A DNA stretch of 64,000 nt from assembly GCA_030015575.1 (NCBI GenBank), contig CM057342.1:258874867-258938866 (forward strand). Reading direction: 5' to 3'. Position 1 is the first letter of the stretch; each line of letters begins with the position of its first letter. The position numbers were made by a program, and so were the translations under genes. Origin of the DNA: Agapanthus africanus. Its lineage: Eukaryota > Streptophyta > Magnoliopsida > Asparagales > Amaryllidaceae. The notes under the pieces are model-generated. The model was not told the DNA's origin. It did no database searches and saw only the letters and a list, made by a program, of their open reading frames with translations. Of this stretch, positions 9,702-21,984 are shown piece after piece.

Positions 9702-11248
9702 TGTTGGGGTAAAAATTTACACCCCGGTTGACCGAGTCAAAGTCAAGGTCAACCCCTAAGCTAGGTGGGGCCCAAGCCCAGGTCAAGCGGGCCCATGCCC
9801 AAGTCGAGCCCGCGGCCAGCCTCTCCATGCCAACAACGAAATCATGTCATAAATAATTTTTATGTAATTTTTTATGCATGAATGTAAACAAAATGGGCAT
9901 AAAGCCAAATTCTTGTAAGCCCATAGCTTATGTGCAAAAAGAAATGGCACATGAGCCATGTGATGGGCAAAACGCCATTTTGCAAAGCCCAAGGGGCTAT
10001 ATGTAAATATGTAAGCCTATATAAGGCAAAATGATGATGAATAAAAAAAAAGACTTTCATTCTCTCAAAAACCTAGGGTTTGTATTTCTTTCCCTTTTCT
10101 GAAGGTCTCAAACCTTCTTCTTTCTTCTGAATTAAATCAAGAGTTTTACTCTTCCTTTTCAAAAACAAAATAGTTTTTCACCGCCAAACCCACAAAGGGG
10201 AACTTGGATCTGTCTTTAGATCCCAAAAAGGAGAGATTTTGAGATCTCACATCTCTTTATCTTCAAGATCCAGCTAACAGAGGAGGAAGAAGAAGAACCC
10301 CTTTCACTAAACCCAAAAAAAAAAACACTTAGGAGTCCAACTCCTCTCTGATTTCTCTTCCAAGAAATTTTTTTAAGCTAAAAGCCTCTTTTTCTCGCCA
10401 GCGCTCAAGCGCAAAGCGCCCGCGTGCCGACACGTGGCGCGCTTGCGCTCAAGAGCTCAACGTTCGAGCGCAAAGCGCCCACGTTCCGACACGTGGCGTG
10501 CTTGCACTCAAGCGCAAGCGCTCAGGCGCAAGTCGCCCCATGCCGATACGTGGCGCACTTGCACTCAAGCGCCCAGCGCTCAAGTGCAAGTCGCCCCCGT
10601 GCCGACACGTGGCGCACTTGCGCTCGAGCGTCAGGCGCTGAAGCGCAAAGCACCCATGTGCCGACACGTGGTGCGCTTGCGCTCAAGCGCAGAGCGCCCA
10701 CGTGCCGACACGTGGCACTCTAGCGCCTGAGCGCACAGCACCTGGGCGCACAACGCCCAAGGTGCTGCCCCCACGCATCCTTTGGATGCCTTTTCTTCCC
10801 TTTTTTTCTTATATATATACATATATATACATATATGCACACACACATACACCACGACACTGTCCCTGTTAGAAAAAAATTTCTAACGGGGCGCTGCCCC
10901 GCACCCCGTAAGGGGGCTGCTAGCCCCTTTGACCCTCAACCCGCTATCCGGGTAGCGGGACCCCCATAAAAAACTCTGCGTGACTCCCGACATATCCAAA
11001 AAACCCCTTTCAAAACACATCACACGCACACTGCACGTTGAGTTCGCATGACCAGTTTAACCCGTCCATCGGAGGTTCCCTCGCTCCAAAGGCGAGGGGT
11101 AATTAACGGCAGCTTAGTCCGCGGCTGCCGGAGATTCGGATTCCCACAATCAATAAACCCAACCTACCCTAGGCAGGAGGAATCTGTAATGCGCCTGACA
11201 AGGGCACGCGTATTCCCATCTCAATGGGGTGACGAAAAACACCCTACA
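9702..11248 (+). repeat. Element A 3' LTR
   Basis: TGTTGGGG to CCCTACA, 1547 bases, colinear with the 5' LTR. The length difference lies mainly in the G-box-rich array. Confidence 0.95.
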
Positions 11249-11253
11249 CTCAC
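11249..11253. repeat. Target site duplication of element A, right copy
   Basis: CTCAC, identical to 2865-2869. Confidence 0.93.
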
Positions 11254-11868
11254 ATGAGACAAATGATGATCTCAGGTCCAAAGACTAAACTGTACTCATG
11301 TCACCTGAGAACCGTTATCTGACGATAGGTATAATACCCACTAGAGGTTCTCGGTGAGTCTGTCCAGTGTACTCACCCCCAGTGAGCACCTGTATACAAT
11401 CTTAGGTGATTACACCAATAGCTGTGGAACTAACCACCGCCCCTCGTCGGGGTCTAGAAACGTATATACGAGTCTACTCTGAAGTATCGATACCCGGTCT
11501 CGATACTCCTGCGACTTGGGACCTTTAAGGATGTGCTTATGGACTACCCAGCTCCCACAAGTAATCGCCATCATAACGCTGGTAGTCAAGCAAAATCCTA
11601 TGAGATTTATCAACATGTAACTGCCATATGTTATATCAAGAATAACATATGCACATGTTAAGATAAAATCAAACCATAATAATATACTACTGTATCGAGT
11701 CTTTATCAATATATGCAAGCAATATAAAGCATCAATAGAAAGAAATACACATATCAAGATAAAGACAATTTAAATAATATACTATATATAACTGAGCAAG
11801 ATTATCCTGTACATGTATATCCCTAGTATCCTATACAATACAGGCCTCTAGGGCATACATATCCAACA
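11254..11868 (-). mobile_element. Copia 3' LTR, inner part
   Basis: On the minus strand the LTR begins TGTTGGATATGTATGCCC at 11868. It is preceded by CAAATGGGAGAT, the polypurine-like end of many plant copia elements. It continues leftwards to element A and resumes at 2869, giving at least 850 bases in all. No gene is present. Confidence 0.85.
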
Positions 11869-11923
11869 ATCTCCCATTTGCACTAAGGCCTGTAATTGGC
11901 GCATCGAATACCCAACGTCTGTC

Positions 11924-13097
11924 CTAAGGCCAGTTGTTGGCGTACCGCATACCCAACATCTCAAAAAGTCGCTCAAACCGTGCTTGAGGGAGGGCCTTGG
12001 TAAATGGATCCGCCGTGTTGTCTTTTGTATCTACTCTCCGGATCTCGATCTCCCTGATCAGGTGATACCGCTTCAAGATGTGTCTAGATTTCTGATAGAA
12101 CCGTTGTTCTTTCGCTAAGGCTATAGCCCCATTATTATCGCAATACAGAGGTATCAGATCAATAATGGACGGAACCACCTCAAGTTCAGTAATGAACTTC
12201 TTCATCCAGACCGCTTCTTTTGCGGCATCGTTCGCAGCAATGTATTCAGCCTCCATCGTCGAGTCTGCGACGGTGTCCTGTTTAGAGCTCTTCCAACACA
12301 TCGCCCCTCCATTAAGGGTAAATACAAAACCCGAGACAGACTTGCTGTCATCCTTGTCACTCTGGAAGCTTGAGTCGATAAAAGACTCGACATTAAGGTC
12401 TCCATTACCGTATACCAAGAACATCTCCTTAGTCCTTCTCAGGCACTTGAGAATGTTCTTCACAGTTGTCCAATGATTCTCACCCAGGTTCGACTAATAC
12501 CGGCTCACCATGTAAGCGCATATGCTACATCTGGTCAGGTACACAGCATCGCATACATTATAAATCCAACCGCCGAAGCGTAAGGTATAGTGCTCATATG
12601 AACCCTCTCCTCATCAGTCTTGGGAGACATCTCTTTAGAGAGGGTGATTCCGTGCAAAGCGGGTATATTACCGTGCTTGGAATCTTCCATACTAAATCTC
12701 TTTAGTATAGTCTCTATATACCTGAAATGTGAAAATCTCAACAATCTCTTGGATCTATTTCTATAGATCTTAATCCCCAAAATATATGAGGCATCACTCA
12801 AGTCCTTCATGGAGAACTTTTGTGACAAGAACAGCTTGAACAATTGCAGCATAGGAATGTCATTTCCTATCAAGAGAATGTCATCTACGTACAGAACGAG
12901 GAATACGACAGTTCTCCCTATAATCTTCTTGTAGATATATGGTTCATCTTCATTTTTGATGAAGTTAAATTTCTTGACTGTCTCATCAAAACAGATGTTC
13001 CAGCTCCGAGACGCTTGCTTTAATCCATAAATGGATTTAAGTAACTTGCACACCTTTCCGCTGCTCCCACTGTCTGCGAATCCCTCCGGCTGATCCA
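11924..13097 (-). pseudogene. Ty1/copia RT (C-terminal part) and RNase H
   Basis: The RT part (13097 to about 12535) shows VCKLLKSIYGLKQASRSWN and the catalytic YVDDILLIGND at about 12890. The RNase H part (12463-11924) shows FIDSSFQSDKDDSKSVSG, MEAEYIAANDAAKEA, YCDNNGAIALAK and a final DPFTKALP, the usual order for Ty1/copia. Tork/TAR-type is the closest match by eye. It is a broken copy; sequence upstream of mid-RT is not adjacent because element D begins at 13098. The matching protease portion lies at 59945-60415 on the same strand. Confidence 0.92.
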
Positions 13098-15795
13098 TGT
13101 TCTCCGCCGAAAGACGCGACCGGGACGTTTGGACGTCCAGGCCTGAACTTCGAGGGCAGATGCTATTTGGTGCTATCCGTCCACCTCTCCGAAGATGCCA
13201 AGTTGATTTATGGCACCGTGTATCGGAGGTTTAGACAGATACGGCCAATGTAGCAGACTTCATCAGATTCCCCCTCATTTGAGGGGTTTTTGATTGTGGG
13301 GACGCTCTTCCCTGCAAGCGCAAGCCCCTGCAGTTAATTATGCTACCACATAGCGGTAACAACTTTCTCCTTCTCCAGATGGTCACTTCGTGTCGTGGGT
13401 GTTTGTTTTGTTTTTGGTTGCCCGTGGATTGTATACGGAGACTAATTTATGTTGTCGCCCGTAGGGCGTGAATTAGTCCAAATCCGTATTTTCTTAGATT
13501 TGGGTTTTGGTTTGGGTTTAAGGATCATTAATCTCATTTGAGACTAAGATCAACTTAAACGTTTGTTAAGGATACATTAGTCTAATTTTAGACTAAGATC
13601 AACTTAACGGGATTATTTAGATCCAACAAAAAAGCATTTGGGCTCAATTGTTTTAGTTTAGGGACTTTGCGGTCCAAGGTTAAGGACATCATAGTCCATG
13701 GGTTTAAGGACCCCACAGTCCAAGGTTAAGGGCATCATAGTCTCTGGTTTTAAGGACCCCACAGTCCATGAAATGTTTGGTTGTCGGGACCCGTCATCTC
13801 TCTAAAGACGTTGAAGGATTACAACGACAAATATCAGAGGAATAAAGAGATGCACCCTTGAACCAAGGAGATCTGTAGTCCAATTTGGAATTAAGATCAG
13901 TTAATTAGATTATGAGCACATGGGCTCAGTTAAATCTGAATTGAGAACTTATGACCAACTTGGGCTAAGTCCAATTAGGTTTAAAATGTTGGACATTTGT
14001 TTGGGCTGCTGAACATTTGTCTGGGCTTGGCCCTTTTAACAATACTGAGCATTGATTTGAATTCTGACAATATTTTTGTCTTTTATTGAATACTGAGCAT
14101 TCATCATAGCTCTGGGCTTTAGAACAATTTATGTTCTCTTTAGCGCACACGTGAGGAGCACGTGATGCGCTTGGCGCTTTGTGCCAGTCAAAGAACGCTA
14201 AGGCGCTTCTGCTGAGTTGCGCACACGTGAGGAGCACGTGGTGCACTTGGTCCTGAGCGCCAGATTATGAGCGCATTGCGCTTCTGCTGAGTAGCGCACA
14301 CATGAGGAACACGTGGTGCACTTGGCGCTGAGCGCCAGATCATGAGCGCATTGCGCTTCTGCTGAGTAGCGCACACGTGAGGAGCACGTGGTGCGCTTGG
14401 CGCTGAGCGCCAGATCATGAGCGCATTGCGCTTCTACGGAGTAGCGCACACGTGAGGAGCACGTGGTGCGCTTGGCACTGAGCGCCGGTCCAAAGAGCGC
14501 AAAATGCTTGTGTTCAAGTAGCGCACACGTGGGAAGCACGTGGCGCGCTATGAGCACAAAGCGCTATTTGTTCAGCGGCGCACACGTGAGGAACACGTGG
14601 TGCGCTTGGCTCTGAGCGCCAGCCCAAGAGCGCAAAGCGCTAGTTTATGAGTGCAAAGCACTATCTGATCAGCTTTATGATCTGAGAAATAAATTCTCGT
14701 TTAGAAGAGACTTTGTCTCAAGGTTCTAAGAACAAAGTTTTTATTTTGTAGGAGATATTTCAATCTCTTATTTTGATGAAGGCTTTGCCTTTATGGATTC
14801 GTGATCCTAAGAGAATTGACTTATTCTCCCCCCTTTATTTTATAATGAGATGTTCATGATCTCCTTGTATAAAAGACCTTAGTCTTATAGATCTATGATC
14901 TGTGAGAAGAATTATGTTCTTCTTCTTATTTTATGATGAGAACCTTTAATCTCTTTGTGAAAGAGCTTGGTCTTGTAGATCTATGATCTTAAAGAAAGAA
15001 GTGAATTCTTCTTTTTTTTATACGAGACGATTTCGTCTTTCTGTTCTTTTTTACCTTGAAGAAAATCTTCTTCTTCCGAGAGCTTGGCTCTTCTCTCTCA
15101 ATTTTCTCAAAGTTTATAGTGGGGTTCCTCTGTATGTTTCTCTATATCCAGACTTGAAGTCTTGAGGCATTTATATAGGGCAAGCTGATTTGTTCAATCG
15201 GTTAAGGAGATCTTCTCTCCAATTGATTTGGGGATTTCCCCACTGTTGGATATTTGATCCAAGGGCTTCTAATTTATTCTCTCCAATTGATTTGGGGATT
15301 TCCCCACCGTTGGATATTTGATCCAAGGGCTTCTGATTTACAGAAGGCAGTCTTCTTGTTTTTAACAAGATTGGGAAATCTTTTCCCACACAGAATGTAT
15401 TTTGGTGATTTTTAATCGCCTTTGGATCTTTGATCCAATGATGCTCTGATTTACAGAGCACAATCTTTTTATTTGAAAAGATTTTGAGGAATCTTTCTTT
15501 AACAGAATTTTATTCTGGTTAATTAATGATTTATCATTACTATTGAATCTTTGATCTAACGGTGGGGAACATTTTGTTCCAGCGCTAGCGCACTCGTGTT
15601 TTACACGTGATGCGCTACTTCCGAGCGCTGGCGCTTTTGGCGCACTTAGCGCTCGCGCTCTTGGAGCATTTAGCGCAAGCGCACTCGTGCTTTGCACGTG
15701 GTGCGCTACCTCAAAGCGCTGACGCTTTTATGAAGCGCCGCTTCATTTCAAATTTTGAAAATTTGAACAGAGCCTTGCTCTGATTGGGGGAAACA
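13098..15795 (-). repeat. Element D 3' LTR
   Basis: From TGTTTCCCC at 15795 to GGCGGAGAACA at 13098 (minus strand), 2698 bases. It holds G-box-rich arrays (about 14150-14640 and 15590-15720), a TATATAA box on the minus strand (about 15170), a repeated palindrome AGTCTAATTTTAGACT (about 13575), ~28-base repeats with GACYRCRRTGTCCTTAA (about 13660-13770) and the U5 hairpins close to 13098. Confidence 0.93.
14150..14640 (-). repeat. G-box-rich array in the D LTR
   Basis: About seven to eight units of 60-75 bases, each with GCGCACACGTGAGGAGCACG followed by TGGTGCGCTTGGCGCTGAGC. Paired CACGTG cores stand about 8 bases apart, as in A and B but in a different unit sequence. The same array stands at 58270-58770, and a reverse-strand form in C at 27690-28020 and 48090-48445. 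Confidence 0.85.
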
Positions 15796-15810
15796 AATGC
15801 CCCCCACCGT
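15796..15810 (-). other. Polypurine tract, element D
   Basis: Minus strand ACGGTGGGGGGCATT directly before the 3' LTR start; identical to the tract of element C at 46998-47012. Confidence 0.8.
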
Positions 15811-15897
15811 TGCGCTCACGTGGCTCACACGTGAGTGCAGCGGTGGCAGCATCTCCACTATTAGATCAACTTAGAAGTTGAAACGGCACTCGGTGCC

Positions 15898-15905
15898 TAT
15901 AAATA
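15898..15905 (+). promoter_or_regulatory. TATA box for the antisense gene of D
   Basis: TATAAATA in GGTGCCTATAAATAGGACC, just inside the element and pointing away from the 3' LTR towards the antisense coding region. Non-coding leader-like sequence with GAGCTTTGCTCTTC repeats follows to 16651, where CGCGCAG is a good splice acceptor directly before the ATG. The promoter role is inferred. Confidence 0.6.
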
Positions 15906-16656
15906 GGACCTTAGGTCCTTAGGATGATTTCTGTTTATCTTCATTTTTGTCTTCTGAGAATTTTTATTTTCTTTCAGAGCATAGCTCTTCATTTTAAGAA
16001 TCTTCAAGAGTCAAAACTCTGCCAAATTTTTGGTAAGATTTGAACTTTATCAATAGAGCTTTGCTCTTCCTCAGATCATAGATCTCAAAATGTTTTTAGG
16101 GTTTTACCCATTAACAGAGATTTGCTCTTCATAGATCTTAGATCTAAAAAATATGTTATTAGGGTTTTACCCATTAACAGAGCTTTGCTCTCTTGAATAA
16201 TGGAGATTTGTTAATCTCTTATGAAGAACTCTCGGAGTTTGTTCATAGATCTTGAAGATCTCAGAATTTTAATTCATAAAAAAAACTTTATTTTCTGATG
16301 GGTTTTTCCATCATTTTTACAGAGCGAGGCTCTTCATAATTTCCTTTGGGAAATTTTATTCCTTCATCATTGGAAACTGACAGATGTCACTCTGTCATAG
16401 AGCACTGCTCTCAATAGAAGATTTACTTCTTGGCTCGAGGGGTCCTCATTGAATGAGAATCTTCTGAGGATTTCCTCATTTAATGACAGTCTCATCAAAT
16501 GATGAGACTGTTTTATTAATGATGAGTTATCATCTAGATTATGTGGGTCCCCTTTGGTCCCTGCATTGCAGTGCGGTACGAATTTTAAAGTACTAAGTGT
16601 CAGAACTTAAATTATAGCACTGACGGCTGACTTTTGTTCTTTTTCGCGCAGGTAAC

Positions 16657-19600
16657 ATGTCTTTCGATAGTTCTTTCCCGTTTGTTCGTTCAGAAGGAGG
16701 ATTCCCTGGAGCACCTGTGGACAGGGAAGTCTTAGCATTGATTAGAGATCATGACCCGGAACATAAGAATCTTCATCTATCGGGAACATGGTACAATCAA
16801 ATCGTTAGAGGTCGGCAGAGCTTTTCATGCACGGTACCCTCAAAGCACATCATGGCGATCCACTATGCCGACTCACCCCCGGTGAACTATACCGTGGAAG
16901 AAGTCAACTGGACTTCGGGAGGTCTTCTTCAGCCTGCTATGGCTTCGATACCCATTCAACCTCCAATGGCTTTGGATACCCTGGGGCGACGTATCTGTCA
17001 AGGCGAGTCGCGCCCGTGGGGACAACCATATATGATAGGCCTAACTCCTCGTCATCCAGCTGGGTATCTGCAATGGGCCCGCTATATTCTGTCAGCGAAG
17101 AAGTCGCGGCTGCTGAGGCTTGGGTTGTATCCCGCAATTTATGCTTCTCTTTTTCAGTATTCTATGCCTCCTACCTGGTGGGTCAAGGCCTTTTTGGAGC
17201 AGTGGAATATTCCGACCCACACCTTCCTTCTGCTGGATCGAGAAGTATTAATCTCTTTAGAGAAGTTTGCAGAAGTTTCTGGCCTACCGGTTATAGGGGA
17301 GCATTATGAGGAACTGCTTCCTACGGATGAATACGTTTTTAGTGCCAAGTCAGTGATGACAGGCCTTACCCCAGAGAACGCTATTCAATACCAATTTCCC
17401 AGTTTAATTAAAGTGTTGAATATTTATGAGGGCCTTTTCCTCGAATCTAGGAGCCGCGGGGTTAATTTCACAGATTTCATCGCTCGTTTTCTCCACCTAG
17501 GAAGTCTTTTCGAAGGAGGCTGCTAAATTCGCCAAACTTGACGATCCTTTCGGCTTAGGTTCGGGCAACCTGCCAAAGACGGAGGCAGATCAGAAGAGTT
17601 TCTTTCACCCCGACACCTCGGTCGTCTCTTTTGCAGAGCTTGCAGTTCCCGGGATCGATGAAGAAACGTTCTTTTTGGGGTTTCTCAGGTTATGGCTGAG
17701 TTGGTTTGCGCTTCCAATTCACCCTCACCGTATGAGGCCGTCTGTCTTCTACCCAGCTCACCGAATCGTTATTGGGATGAAAGTGGCTGTCGGGGTCGTT
17801 GGGTTAGCTCATTTGTATTACGGCCTTAGCCAAGCGGCGGATACTACCGAACCAGAAGTGCAGCATGTGAACTTCTCGATGCATTACTTTATGTCATGGC
17901 TCAAGCTACATGTACTTGGTGTTTTCGGTATCCATAAAAGGCCTTCCTTCTACGACAGGTGTGGCTTTCCCCGGATCATGCGGCTAGTTGACGCATCCAT
18001 TGTAAATCCGACACCGCGGGAAGCTAGGGGTTTGTTCCTTCGTCTGCGCAGGCATGACCTTTACCGACAAGATTCTAACTATCGGCAAAGAGTCCGCAAC
18101 AATGGTGCAGCCATTGCGGGACATTTTTAAAGACGGGGCCTCTGTCTTGAAAGCTCGGGAGATTCTCTATCTATACTCCATCAGGCCGGGCTTTCTCATG
18201 TTTAGGCAAAATGATGCGACTTTGTTCATGAGTTACAACCCGCATCGTTTTGCCTAGCAGTTAAGCTACAATCAAGGCGTCCCGCTCGAGACCTTCCTGT
18301 CAGAACCCGCTGCGACTGAAGAGGGTATTCGGAACGCAATGCACCATTTTATGCGATTGAACACCGGCTCCAATTTCTTTATTAGTGAGCCGGATTGCAT
18401 TCCAAAAGCCCTGAATGTATATGTGGCGTGGTACCAGCATTCGATGGGCGCCGTTATCAGATAAGAGAAGCGATTATTGCTCGATCGTAAAGGCACTGCC
18501 CCGGCGGGTAATCCAGACGTTCCTCTGAAGCGACGAACCATCGTCCATCCTCCCTTGAGGGAAGCTGTTGCGGCTGTGGTACCGCGTGATATACCTGAGT
18601 TGCCGCTACCCCGTGCTCCCATTGAAGTGGTCGCTGTGGCGTCTCCTGAGTCCGGCTTGGGTGCGGAGATCGGGACTCGCCGCCCGAAGTTGCCCGCTAA
18701 GTGCAAGCTCGTGTTACCGGCGACCAGTACTCGCTCGCAGAAGAAGAAGAAGAAGAAGTCGATTCTTTCTGCGGATGTTGTATTCGGTCAGGAGCCCCAT
18801 ACTTCTTATAGTGAGGGCTTAAGCGAATACGGGACCAACGAGGGTCTATTCATGGCGCCGGATGATACTGATCTGGAGGCTGCTATTGCAGCTTCCGAGC
18901 GATTAGCTAGCCACGCGGTAGGACTGGTCACCCTTGCACGGTCAGGTAAACTTCAGTAGTATCTTTTCGCTGTTGCATTTTTATCATCATGCCTTGACTG
19001 ACACTTCTTACTCAACAGGTGTTTCCACAGAAGAGGCCCTTGCAGCTTCGCTTAAGACTTTCGAGGAGGAAGAGAGGCTTCGCGTCTCCTTAGGCTTCGG
19101 TATATTTTAGTTCATTATGTCTTCATCCCTTTCTTATGGGTAATCTGACCCTTTCTTTTTATCTTATTGCAGGGACTACTTCGACCCAAGTTATCCCAAG
19201 TGCCGTGCCGACTTCGCAGGGTGGTGCGGAGATGCTTCCAAGGCCGGTTACCGAATTCCCGGCTTCCTCAGTATCGCCAAAAGAGGCTTCACATAAGCAA
19301 CCGATGACGGACGCCATAACGGCTCCAGAGGTAGCTCCCGGCGCAGACGATGACGTCTCCTTGACGGAGGTCCTGAGAAGATCAGCTATCACGGCCCAGG
19401 CGGAAAGGAAGCGCAGGAGGCGTGCAGCAAGAGAACGTAACACTGCCTTGGCCGCGGGTGCAGGCTCGAGCGTTGCTTCCCCTGTCCCTGCTTCTTCAGA
19501 GGGTACTCCGGGCGCCCTGTCTACCGCTCATAGACAGACGGTACGTGGAGCTCGGGAAGCAATTGAAAAGCCATCTCAAGGTAACGTAACTCTGGGTCTT

Positions 19601-21205
19601 TTTATTAAAGTTTGATCTTCAGATTCTCATACGTCATACCCTGCAAGGCCGAGTCCTGATGAGGAAGTGGTAGGTGAGACGGCGGCAACCAATGAGCCTG
19701 GAGTGGCCACTCTCTCTCAAGAGTCTGGAACTGCCCCAATTGCCACTCTTTCCCCTTGCGGTTCCTTACCGTTGCCGGGCGCTGCGAGTATCACGACGGC
19801 TCTCGTGGAGTTGGGGGATGAAGCTATGGGCAACTAAACCATTCCAATGGAGGAGGGTGAAGCAGTCGCTGCACCCAATGACGCCCTTGTCGCGGTTTCG
19901 ACCGGCGACTCATCAGGTAGATTTTGGGTCATTGCTTTCCTTTTCATTCTGCAATCCCTTTCAATCTCTTCTGACAATATTTTGCTCGTTTCTAATGCAG
20001 GTGTGGTGAGCGTTGAGGTTGTGCTACCCGAGGAAGCACCACCAGTTGTTGCTTTGACGATTGCATACCCTTTGCCTCCTCTCGTGTCCTCCCAAATGCT
20101 GGAAGGTACGGGTTTGTGACTTATCGGTTTCATTGTAGGCAATATACTTTATGTAATGACATCGCATTAGTACACCCTTGCAGGAGTCCTTTTTGATCAT
20201 CTGTATCAGGTGCTGCACCCACATTTCTCCTTCCAGTCGAAAATTGCTTCATCTAGTGGTGTTGGTGAGTACAGTCTCTAGCTAATATCTTCTCCTTTCT
20301 TTTACGGTCAGCCAAGTCGTTGCTAATTCTTCTTTGCCTTGACTGCAGCACACGGATTGAAGGAGGGGACGAAAGAATAGTCACGCCACCGGAACTTCCG
20401 ACCTTGCCACCTGTCGCAGTCGGTATAGTAAACTCTATTGTTCATGTATCTTCTCTATTTCTTGAACCGTCATTTGACTATGATTTGTTTTGCAGCGGTC
20501 GCACCGACTCCAGCTCCCTTCGAGTCTCGAATTCCAATGCCGGCAGGGTCCTTTGTTAAACGCCCATCTTCCAGAGGTGCCGCGAACAGCCTGCGAATGT
20601 TAAGTGAGTTCGTCAAGGATCTTGACGCCGATGCTTTCGCATCTGCTGCGGATTTTGCTGCTGAAGTTAATCTCATGCTGGCGATGCTCGCGAACTTCCA
20701 CAGCGAGGGTGTCGTCGAGTCTTAGATTAATCACTGTAGGAAGATCGAGGCCTGTCTATATAAGATTGAGCTCAAACGTCCTGCTCCGGAAATGTTGGGT
20801 TTGAACTCCCAGCGGGCTGCGTGGGTTGAACAGAGTGTTCCGTTCCTTCGCCATCTCGAACGAAAGGCAACCCTTAGGCGAAAGGAACGTGAGGCGACTT
20901 CCGCTGAATCTGTCCAACTGCGCGCCGAGGTCGCGGCGAATGCTGCACAGCTGAATTCTATCTTTGAAAACCTTCAACGATGTATTTCTGACGGGCTGAT
21001 GTTGAGGAAGAGGCTTGATCTTACTGAGCAGGTTGCGCAGAGTCAGGAGGCTGCCCAGGAGGAGATTGATGAGAAACTTTCATCCTATCTGCAGCAACGG
21101 GCCCAAGTCGAAGCAGAGCTGGCCGCGGTGGCTGATCGTGAAAAGGAGTTGAGAGGAGTGCGCGAGCAATTGACTGATTTATTGAAAACGCCTCCTTCTC
21201 AGTAG
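16657..21205 (+). pseudogene. Antisense multi-exon gene of element D (plant mobile domain-like)
   Basis: Lies opposite to gag-pol, between integrase and the 3' LTR. The first long frame (16657-17526, 289 codons) holds WWVKAFLEQWNIPTHTFLLL followed by DREVLISLEKFAEVSGLPV, resembling the plant mobile domain. A second block (about 17675-18130) continues with HRIVIGMKVAVGVVGLAHLY. Serine/proline-rich pieces follow with seven short intron-like segments with GT..AG ends (about 18946-19018, 19100-19172, 19581-19622, 19917-20000, 20106-20183, 20265-20348, 20423-20495). The last block (20792-21205) is a strongly heptad-like coiled coil ending in LTDLLKTPPSQ. AATAAA follows near 21298. Extra antisense ORFs downstream of pol are reported for Tat relatives; function is unknown. 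It shows a few interruptions and is treated as a fossil. Confidence 0.7.
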
Positions 21206-21289
21206 CTACTTTTGTAACATTTGTAATTTTTGGAATAACATGTATCCATTTTTTTTTATTCTTTTATATGATTCATCTTGTACTCCATT

Positions 21290-21310
21290 GAATTTAAGAA
21301 TAAAAGATAC
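21290..21310 (+). terminator. Poly(A) signal after the antisense gene
   Basis: AATAAA in TTTAAGAATAAAAGATACAC, about 90 bases after the last antisense stop, in AT-rich sequence. It is in the right place for 3' end formation of the antisense transcript. Confidence 0.5.
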
Positions 21311-21419
21311 ACACTTTTCCCCCACTGTTGCTTTCTTCTCTTTGCTGCGTTGTTGCCATGTGATTTTAGCAAGTGCGGCCTGTAGATAGCATATAGCTGT
21401 CCATCTTGGATTCTTTGCA

Positions 21420-21960
21420 GGGTAGCGATGGCTTAGGAGACAGGGTTAAGATCTGCCACCTAAGACTTTTCAACTTTACGAGCCGTGAGGGTCTCATAAA
21501 GACTTTTCTCCCTACGAGTCGTGAGGATCTCGCAGGTGTGGTTTCTCCTTAGGAATCATGAGGATTCCTAAGTGCATTTTCTATTAAGAGTCTTAAGGAT
21601 CTCACAAGAGAATTTTCTCCTTACAAGTCGAGATGACTCGTAAGTGATTGATTCCTTTCTTGTCGGAAAGTGTGGCCTGTAGAAAATCTACCTTGACCTT
21701 TCTGCGAGGCAATGATGGCTTGGGAGACAGGGTTGGGATCTGTCGCCTAAGACTTTTCAAGTTATGAGCCGTGAGCGTCTCATAAAGAATTTTCTCCCTA
21801 CAGGTCGAGAGGATCCCGTAGGTGTATTTTCTCCTCAGGAATCGTGAGGATTCCTACGTGTGTTTTCTCTTGAGAGTCGTAAGGATCTCATAAGAGAGTT
21901 TTTCTCCTTACAAGTCGAGAGGACTCATAAGTGTTCGATGAGTTGACCTGCTTCCGGGTC
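21420..21960 (-). other. Hairpin array of element D, copies 1 and 2
   Basis: Minus-strand hairpins of the same class as in A and B, in two tandem cassettes (about 21425-21660 and 21710-21935). Each begins on the plus side with a GGAGACAGGGTT / CCTAAG hairpin and continues with stem-loops whose loops read CGTGAGG or similar. No coding sequence. Confidence 0.75.
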
Positions 21961-21984
21961 AAAGCATTGCTTTAACGGGGAGTT

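Larger units (their letters stand above)
2870..11248 (+). mobile_element. Element A: gag-only gypsy (TR-GAG type) retrotransposon
   Basis: Complete in outline: 5' LTR 2870-4470, primer-binding site, gag region, about 2.5 kb of hairpin-rich non-coding sequence, tandem array, polypurine tract and 3' LTR 9702-11248, all flanked by CTCAC. No protease, RT, RNase H or integrase is seen, so it is of the non-autonomous kind that keeps gag. Gag and primer site relate it to the Tat lineage and to elements B, C and D. Over the first 150 bases the two LTRs differ by about 5 percent by eye, so it is moderately old. It is a fossil with at least one break in gag. Confidence 0.95.
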
